NCBI RefSeq assembly: GCF_051014685.1 | Contig: NC_135051.1 | Location: 10,621,557 to 10,685,556 of the forward strand | Source: Ptiloglossa arizonensis | Lineage: Eukaryota; Arthropoda; Insecta; Hymenoptera; Colletidae | DNA: 64,000 bases | Reading direction: 5' to 3' | Shown here: piece by piece, positions 58,021 through 64,000 of the stretch | How positions within the stretch are numbered: the first letter of the stretch is position 1 | Layout: each line of letters opens with the position of its first letter | The notes under the pieces: generated by a model | Told to the model about the DNA's origin: nothing | The model's input: only the letters and a program-made list of their open reading frames with translations | Databases searched by the model: none | Translations under genes and position numbers: made by a program

Positions 58021-58620
58021 TTCACAGGCTCGTACAAGACATGGTCGGTGATTTTTTCAGTTAAAGTCATTCGTAGAAGAGTTTCTTGGTCGTTCACTCA
58101 ACTTCTAGCAAAACAGATTGTTTTAATAAATTCTTCTATTCCAATGTCGTTTTGCCCATTTAGATTTTCTACTGTTCGTAAAGCGTCAGTAGGTTTGAGA
58201 GTGTCTATACTCATTGCAGTGTGATAGCTGGTGGCTGGTCTTGGTGGAAACACTTCTTGTGTAGTATGCATGTCGGTGGTAGTTTTGTCTTCTGTTAATC
58301 CAACTGTTTCTTTTCTCCTCGGTAGCTTCATATGAGAAGATTTTAGATTTTTCATCTTCAGTAGGAGTTCTAATTGTGTCCCTAGTTTCTTCAGTTCGAT
58401 GACTTGTTCTTGTTTTTCTTCGTTTAATTGTTTTATATCAACTGTTAGTTCCCTAACAGCTTCTTCTTAATTTCTGTTCTTCTCTACTTGTGCACTTGGG
58501 ATTTTTTCTTGTCTTGCCATATTTTCTTCTTGTCTTTCGAGCGTTTTAGTAATTTGTTTCGAGATGAGATAATATAGAAGTAATGCTGGTGTAGCCTTGT
58601 GAATCTTTAGTTGCCATTGT
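58010..58620 (-). pseudogene. Ty3/gypsy Gag remnant joined to the LINE
   Basis: A likely original ATG at 58615-58617 starts MATKDSQGYT. After a frame change a coiled-coil-like, Glu/Lys/Leu-rich stretch follows (one stop at about 58468). The frame then runs from 58355 with IGIEEFIKTICFARS, one stop at 58098-58100, and NDQETLLRMTLTEKITD. This fits the gypsy Gag pattern I-x-x-F-I-x-x-V-x-x-A-R...D-Q-x-x-L-L-x-x-I-L-x-x-K-I-T. Right after KITD the same frame continues as LINE sequence, so two elements are fused at about 58010-58040. No LTR was identified upstream. Confidence 0.65.
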
Positions 58621-61600
58621 TAATAATTACTTTGGTCCTTGAAGTGGTCTCTTTGATAGAAAGTGGCTCTCGTAGTCCCAAGTCGCAAACTCTGTAGATG
58701 TTTGGTCTCTTGTTTCTTCTTCAACATTGCTAACACCCTATAGTATGCTTGTACGATTATCATCGAACAAAACAATGCATTAGCCATCCACAAGAAGAAA
58801 GTACAAATTGTTTACATCCTCTTTCCGCCTGTAGTTCGTTATTGATCCTGTCGACAGGATATCGTACTTGATATTCAATACTTTGATAGGAAAATTAGAG
58901 CTTCTCCTTTTCTTCTTTTAATTAAAGAATAACAAAATGTGGCAGTATATCGCAAACTCCCAACAGACAAAGCTATTCATTCAGTTTTATAATATAAATT
59001 GTCGTGTGCAAAGTTGTCTGATTGAATATTGGTTAAAGTCACTAGGAATTGTCGATGTCACTCTGATATATCTAGATTACTGCAATTCATTAGGTAATCA
59101 ATTGTTCCGCTGTTGCTGCTTTTACGCGCAACATGAATTCGTAATCCCATTGTAATATTATTACAATTATCGTTATCAATATAATCATGATTATTATCAT
59201 CATCGCAGTCTCCGATATCTCTGGTCTTCTGTCAGGTTAGTAGGCCACATATCGGTTTAATGCTAGGTTTATACTCCTATCTCCTGCTAAATTCTCTGAC
59301 AGTATTGCATATTCAGCTAGACTGTTCTTTGAGTACTTGTTTAATATAGTTATATGTTCAATACTTTTGAATTCTATATTAACGTATTTGTAGTGATTGG
59401 CACGATTAAAATAACAAACGGTGAATAACAGATTGCTCGATTTATATTGTAAAATTTTAATTACTTTTCTCTATACTAAAATGAAAATAGCTCATAAAAT
59501 AATTAAAAATTCTAAAGTAAGATATTATTAATAAATAATAGTCTTGATTACATTAATTTATAAATCATTCTTTCTTGTAAGTACAGTATTGTTAACTATC
59601 AATTTATAGCGATTAGCAGGTAGTATATGAATTTTTGTAATAGATTGCATTTTAATTAAAAACGCACTAAGACAAAACCAGTGAAATTTTTGTTCCATAT
59701 AGATAAACATAATTCACCAACTCCTCATTACAAACATGTAAATATTGGAATAAATTATTTAATCTATATTGATTAATTAAACACAATGTAATAAAAAACT
59801 AAACGATTAAATGTTAACGAACAGCAGGTATGCAATACTTTTCCCTCGTCGATGTCCTTTATCTGTTGTAATTAAATGCGTATTTCATTTCACTTTCTCT
59901 GCAATAAGATACATTTCATCTTGTATCTGTGTTTATACGATTAAAAACGAGAACTGAAAACACCAGATAGAATACAACACCGGTGTAAGATAATCGTAAA
60001 GAAATGTTATTCGTTCTCCGATGAAATATAAGAAAAATGTACGATTACACGATTAATTTATACTATATAAATAACACACAGTTGTGTCTGTCTGTTGCAA
60101 TATCTCTTGGATAAAATTCACAATTCCAAATTCGCCTGGAGGCTTTCGATGAATATGGTATGTCATTTTATACCAGAAATCGATCTTTTTTGCTACAATG
60201 CAAGGCGGTGTGTCACGTGTATCTATCAATGAGGAGAGCGAACGAGATTCATCGAAAGTGATGTTCTATGCGTATTGGTATTTTAATTGCTAATAAAAAA
60301 TAACATTTTGTATGATTGGCGATCATTTTTTCCAAGATTGAGAAGCAGTTCCTATTTTCAAGACAGCACATATTTATATACATCGTCGAATTCAAGTTTT
60401 CGAACTGTCCCAACTATTATTTATGTTCCTTTAGCGCGAGCGATTTGTTAACTTTTGCGGTTAACGATCCCAGGGAATACATACACATGCAAGAAAAATA
60501 CTTCTATAACGATACAATGAAAAATGTAGACATTTTTACATCACCTTAGTGGTTAACATACTAACATGCGTAGCATCACTTTGAAGATATAACCATGAAC
60601 GATACATAAACGCACATGATATTGAATTTCCAGTTATCGACAGTATGTAATGCGAAGCTCGCTCGACAGTGCTCTATCTTGTTCACTTTCGATGTATCCT
60701 ATTCATTTTCTTCGTCGGTAGGCACATGTGAGTTTGACCCAAATGCGAGATAAAACCGCTATCTGTTCTGTTGTAGGATGCAGTGGAGTTTTAGTCTTTT
60801 TTGCTATCTTTTGAAATGAAAGAAATGAAAAAATTGCACGTTAAGGAAAACATACTTTCTGTACCAAATTTTGTTGTTTTACCAAATGGTGAGAAAAACG
60901 ATTTGCAGATATTGAATTTATTTTTATTCAGACAATAGAGAAGCACTTATTTTATATGTACATATCACGAACTTTAAACCGATGGACCTATTGGTTGCTG
61001 AGATACACCGATTAGGTTGATTAGCTGGAAAAATGTTCTTTGGAGAGGAATGGTATTAACGTTTTACGAACAGTATGAAAAAGTGAGAGTATAAGAGAGT
61101 TCGGTTTAGAGTTTTATGGCATTGCTCATTTTCTCAATTTGATCATAATACTTTCAGTATAATGTTTTTATAAGTTAAAACTTTATGAAACTATAAAAAG
61201 TTTTTTTTTTTCATTTCCAAATTAGGCAGATACTTTAAGGTAGGATAGTTTATATTGTTGAAAATCGATGTATAGAGATCCGAGATCATTGATATGGAGA
61301 TCTGAATCGCCTATAACCGACGATCTTGAGTCAATGAGTTGCTCGCACTACGTAACATAAAGAAAAATTTTATCAATGTAAAATTTATCACACGAAAACG
61401 AGAATTGTTGTTCTATTTTTCAAAAATTCTTTACAGCTAGAATGTTGCATCTGTCTATTAATATTACACTCGAGAGTATTATGTTATTGAATATTTATTC
61501 AGTATATGAACTTCATCTACAACTTCAACATTAAACACATTTGGAATATAGTGTGACAATTCTTCATATTTATCAAAATTGGTATGTCGAATCATTTTAT

Positions 61601-62040
61601 ACCGTGACTTTATTACAACTAAACTTTATTCCTATCGACAAACAGTTTTATGGTGCCACTAACTATTACTGTACAAAATTTTTCAGACAATTAACGTTTT
61701 TATAATTATCAGAACTTCATAGATTATAAAAAGAATACGAAGCAACACATGAACGTATTTCATATTTCAATGATGACTGAGAATGTGATCAACTATTCGC
61801 AAAACGTATGACAATCTCGCACCGATCATGTTTTCTTTTTTACATTAACTGCTATGGTTACCATCGATGTTGTTTTAATATTTCTCTTTCATATTTTGTC
61901 TATTACTTTTGTATCCTTGACGTGATCGAATTTATGGTTCTTTTTCCGGCTTGATCGATTCTTTTATTTCCTGAAATGCCTACATGTCTCGAAATCCATG
62001 TAAATTTTATTTTGTTCGTCTTTGTGAAAATTTTTTAGTG
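58621..62040. other. AT-rich DNA, no gene recognised
   Basis: The first 250 bp may be the leader of the gag-bearing element. Thereafter only short frames occur (for example 58937-59155 and 60316-60549, plus), without motifs. Confidence 0.4.
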
Positions 62041-62046
62041 TATTTT

Positions 62047-62840
62047 CTAGATTTGAAGAATTTCTGTGTTCAGTGGAATATTATTTAAAGTTAATATAGC
62101 ACTGTTAGAATCTGACAGTATAATTGTGTGTGTATGAGTTTTCATATGCAATTTTGGATACGAAGGATGCTCTTTTGGAGAAGAGTTACACTTGCTAAAG
62201 AAAAATTCGAGAGCTAAATTAAATTTTGTTAGTTTAATTGAGATAATGGAGTCAGATGTGACGACCACGTATCCAATTTCTGTTTCAGCCTTGGTGTTAG
62301 TATCAGTCTTGCTATATATAATTAGGTCAGTGTCTATTTCTATAGGATGCAAAATCCATGATGGTATCGTAGATTATTTCCACGGAATAATGATGCTAAA
62401 TTTAGTGTTTAAGTCTTGTTCAAACTTGTATAATCTATAACGAAGAAGTTTAGGTTTCCGTCTATGTTGTTTATATTTCACAGCGAAACGATCTGAGAAA
62501 GTATTATTATAGGATGATTTTGTTGGAGTGGTGGAAATTTTTATCGCTTGCCGACTATTACGAAGTTTCCATCTGAATTTAAGTAGGGGTTCATTTGCCT
62601 CTTTCAAGACGATTGGTGTAGTTCTGAAAACTCCAATTGCTATTCTTAAGGCGGTTTGCGTTTGGAATCTAGCTTCTTGAAGATGAATTCATTTGCCGAA
62701 CCATAACTGTTGGAACCGTAATCTAACTTATCTCTGACAGTAACTTTATACATGTTTATTAGGACTTTCATATCGGCCAGCCAAATGTTAGTCGCTAGTA
62801 TTCTTAAGACATTCAAGATATGAATTTTCTAATCTAATTC
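62047..62840 (-). pseudogene. Second LINE remnant: RT thumb, linker and RNase H
   Basis: Minus-strand blocks in order: VLRILATNIWLADMKVLINMY and RDKLDYGSNSYGSAN (LINE L-x-x-L-x...W-G-A-D...L-L-x-L-Y, S-K-L-D-Y-G...Y-G-S-A). Next come QTALRIAIGVFRTTPIVLKEA (L-R-x-A-x-G-A-F-R-T-S-P), a linker frame (62607-62374), and a frame (62352-62047) with ETEIGYVVV and ILSDSNSAILTL. The last two are RNase H strands, with the Asp of S-D-S retained. Frames change at least three times. It belongs to the same broad LINE group as the remnant at 57-58 kb but is a separate copy with different sequence. Confidence 0.8.
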
Positions 62841-63229
62841 ATTATCTAATATCAGCCCTAAGATTTTTATTATAAATAGTAGCTTGTTTCAGTTCTGTAT
62901 TTCGCAATGTTAATTAAGAGCATCTTTATAGTTTTTTATTACAGAGAAGAATTCTTTGATTACACTCACGAATTTTGCCTTTCAATAATCAGTGTGTGAT
63001 TCATGTAGAGACTACACTTCCTAAAGAAAAATTCGAGAGCTAAATTGTTGTAGCACTCAGTTTTCGAAAAACGCGAATTTCTGTAGAAACCACAGTTAAT
63101 TTTCATTTTATTGTTATATCATTGTTGCTGCACACTTTTCTATCGCTATTGCTTCATTGTGTTATAACTGTATTTCAGTTTACTGTTATTTTCTGATTGT
63201 ATTATACAACGTGCCAAAAGTATAGGCAA
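62841..63229. other. AT-rich DNA with a short repeat of LINE sequence
   Basis: The 30-bp word containing CTAAAGAAAAATTCGAGAGC at 62187-62218 recurs at about 63015-63046, suggesting local duplication. Nothing else recognised. Confidence 0.5.
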
Positions 63230-63395
63230 AAATAAGTGGAATTTAATTTTACATTACAAATTGTACCGATGAGAACGACACTGAAGTTGCGAAATGTAAC
63301 ATATGTGGAACCAGAGTTCAACATTTCAAACAAAATTTCGAATATGTGGTCGCATATGAGGACAAACCATGAAAATGTATCGAACAATGTAATAC
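63230..63395 (+). pseudogene. BED zinc finger of a hAT-type transposase, frameshifted
   Basis: One plus-strand frame reads NCTDENDTEVAKCNICGTR (63264 onwards), the first half of a BED finger (A-x-C-x-x-C). A second frame continues ISNMWSHMRTNHEN, the T-S-N-L-W-x-H-L-x-x-x-H second half with H-x4-H. One frameshift near 63310-63330 separates them. BED fingers open most hAT transposases but also occur in host ZBED proteins derived from them. No catalytic or hATC dimerisation region was recognised downstream. Confidence 0.6.
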
Positions 63396-64000
63396 TATAT
63401 GAAAGTAATTTGATGTCGATTCTTTTGATAGCAATCGCACAATGACCGTGCAAAACAGAAATGGTGATAAAAGTAGTGCAGTATAGCAATACCCGCAACA
63501 TTTCAAACAATCAATGAAAATAATATATGCTTCACCGATCCAGAGTCGTGGAATCCTCCTCTGAAGGTTAAGACACAACATTTTTATACACCTTCCTAGA
63601 AAAAAGGATGAGGTAGTAATAGTAAAGTATAATAGTAATTCGGTTCATATTTTTTTAAGTACTCAGGAATCTGTAAGGCAACTGATAATGACGACAAGAA
63701 ATACATAAAACGGTTATCGAAATGATCTTTCAGCTCGAAGTAGCTATCACATGTGAGGAACATTATTCCAATCCAAGTGGTTAACCGTAGCTGTATACGT
63801 GATTACAGCAATTCGTGCTAAGTTAGGGGAATACGACTTTGTAAGTTGACACTAACTCTTCTCTTTCTCTGTCCATGTCTCGATCTTACATATTAAGGTG
63901 CTCAATAATAGCGGGATATATAGGGAGTGATTTCAACTTTTCAAAACATCTAACATAAATGGGACTAACCTAGTTACGTGCATCGAATCGCATAAATCGC
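63396..64000. other. No recognised gene
   Basis: This may include further degraded hAT sequence. No frame with a motif, and no terminal inverted repeats, were seen before the window ends. Confidence 0.4.

Noticed and set aside
57859..58224. 121-residue plus-strand frame
   Set aside because: It is antisense to the LINE and gag blocks, which carry recognisable motifs on the minus strand.
63202..63510. 102-residue minus-strand frame with hydrophobic stretches
   Set aside because: It is antisense to the BED finger halves on the plus strand.
1..64000. CRISPR array, bacterial operons, phage or plasmid features
   Set aside because: The repeats seen are eukaryotic-style tandem or interspersed repeats without spacer structure, and no prokaryotic genes were recognised.
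1..64000. tRNA or rRNA genes
   Set aside because: No A-box/B-box pair with a foldable cloverleaf and no rRNA core sequence was noticed by eye; a tRNA scan was not possible, so absence is not proven.

Overview
The window looks like insect nuclear DNA, possibly hymenopteran (bee, wasp or ant). It is strongly AT-rich with short GC-richer islands, has no bacterial operon layout, and is full of arthropod-type transposable elements (TEs): mariner, piggyBac, hAT, Ty1/copia, Ty3/gypsy with an env-bearing errantivirus-like piece, R1-clade LINEs and a possible TRIM. The species call is an inference. I could not recognise one intact host gene; almost every coding-like stretch that can be assigned is a broken TE gene, and the remaining open frames lack a family signature.

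Layout. 1-1.8 kb: transposase, copia and mariner scraps. 4.5-5.0 kb: a duplicated unit. 6.2-7.3 kb: a tandemly duplicated interspersed repeat (here 'family X', inverted relative at 54.6-54.9 kb). 7.3-8.7 kb: an unassigned GC-rich block. 10.5 kb: a long imperfect inverted repeat. 13.2-14.64 kb: nine 160-bp minisatellite units, abutting an R1-like LINE scrap. 15.6-16.8 kb: a MITE-like palindrome and a mariner with both ends intact. 18.1-23.2 kb: gag-like, copia, gypsy integrase and R1-clade LINE remnants. 25-33 kb: mostly AT-rich DNA plus a gypsy gag-protease-RT remnant on the minus strand.

33.6-37.7 kb is the most informative part: a nested TE stack. A solo LTR (target-site duplication, TSD, CAAT) lies beside a second solo LTR (TSD ATGA) that is split by a piggyBac deletion derivative (TTAA TSD, 13-bp perfect ends). 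Next comes an older LTR-like sequence split by a very young TRIM-like element with two 253-bp LTRs differing at one position (TSD CCGT).

42-43.7 kb: LTR plus broken env gene of an errantivirus-like element (minus). 45.3-46.0 kb: a 686-bp mariner deletion derivative with TA TSD. 48.5-49.0 kb: a 227-bp tandem duplication. 51.3-51.5 kb: a 39-bp tandem repeat. 53.8-54.5 kb: a second solo LTR of the CAAT family (TSD ATAT). 57-58.6 kb: a LINE remnant joined to a gypsy gag remnant in one frame. 62.0-62.8 kb: another LINE remnant. 63.2-63.4 kb: a frameshifted BED finger typical of hAT transposases.

The genes do not work together as a pathway; the window reads as gene-poor intergenic or intronic DNA recording successive TE insertions. 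All homology calls come from reading motifs by eye, without database searches.
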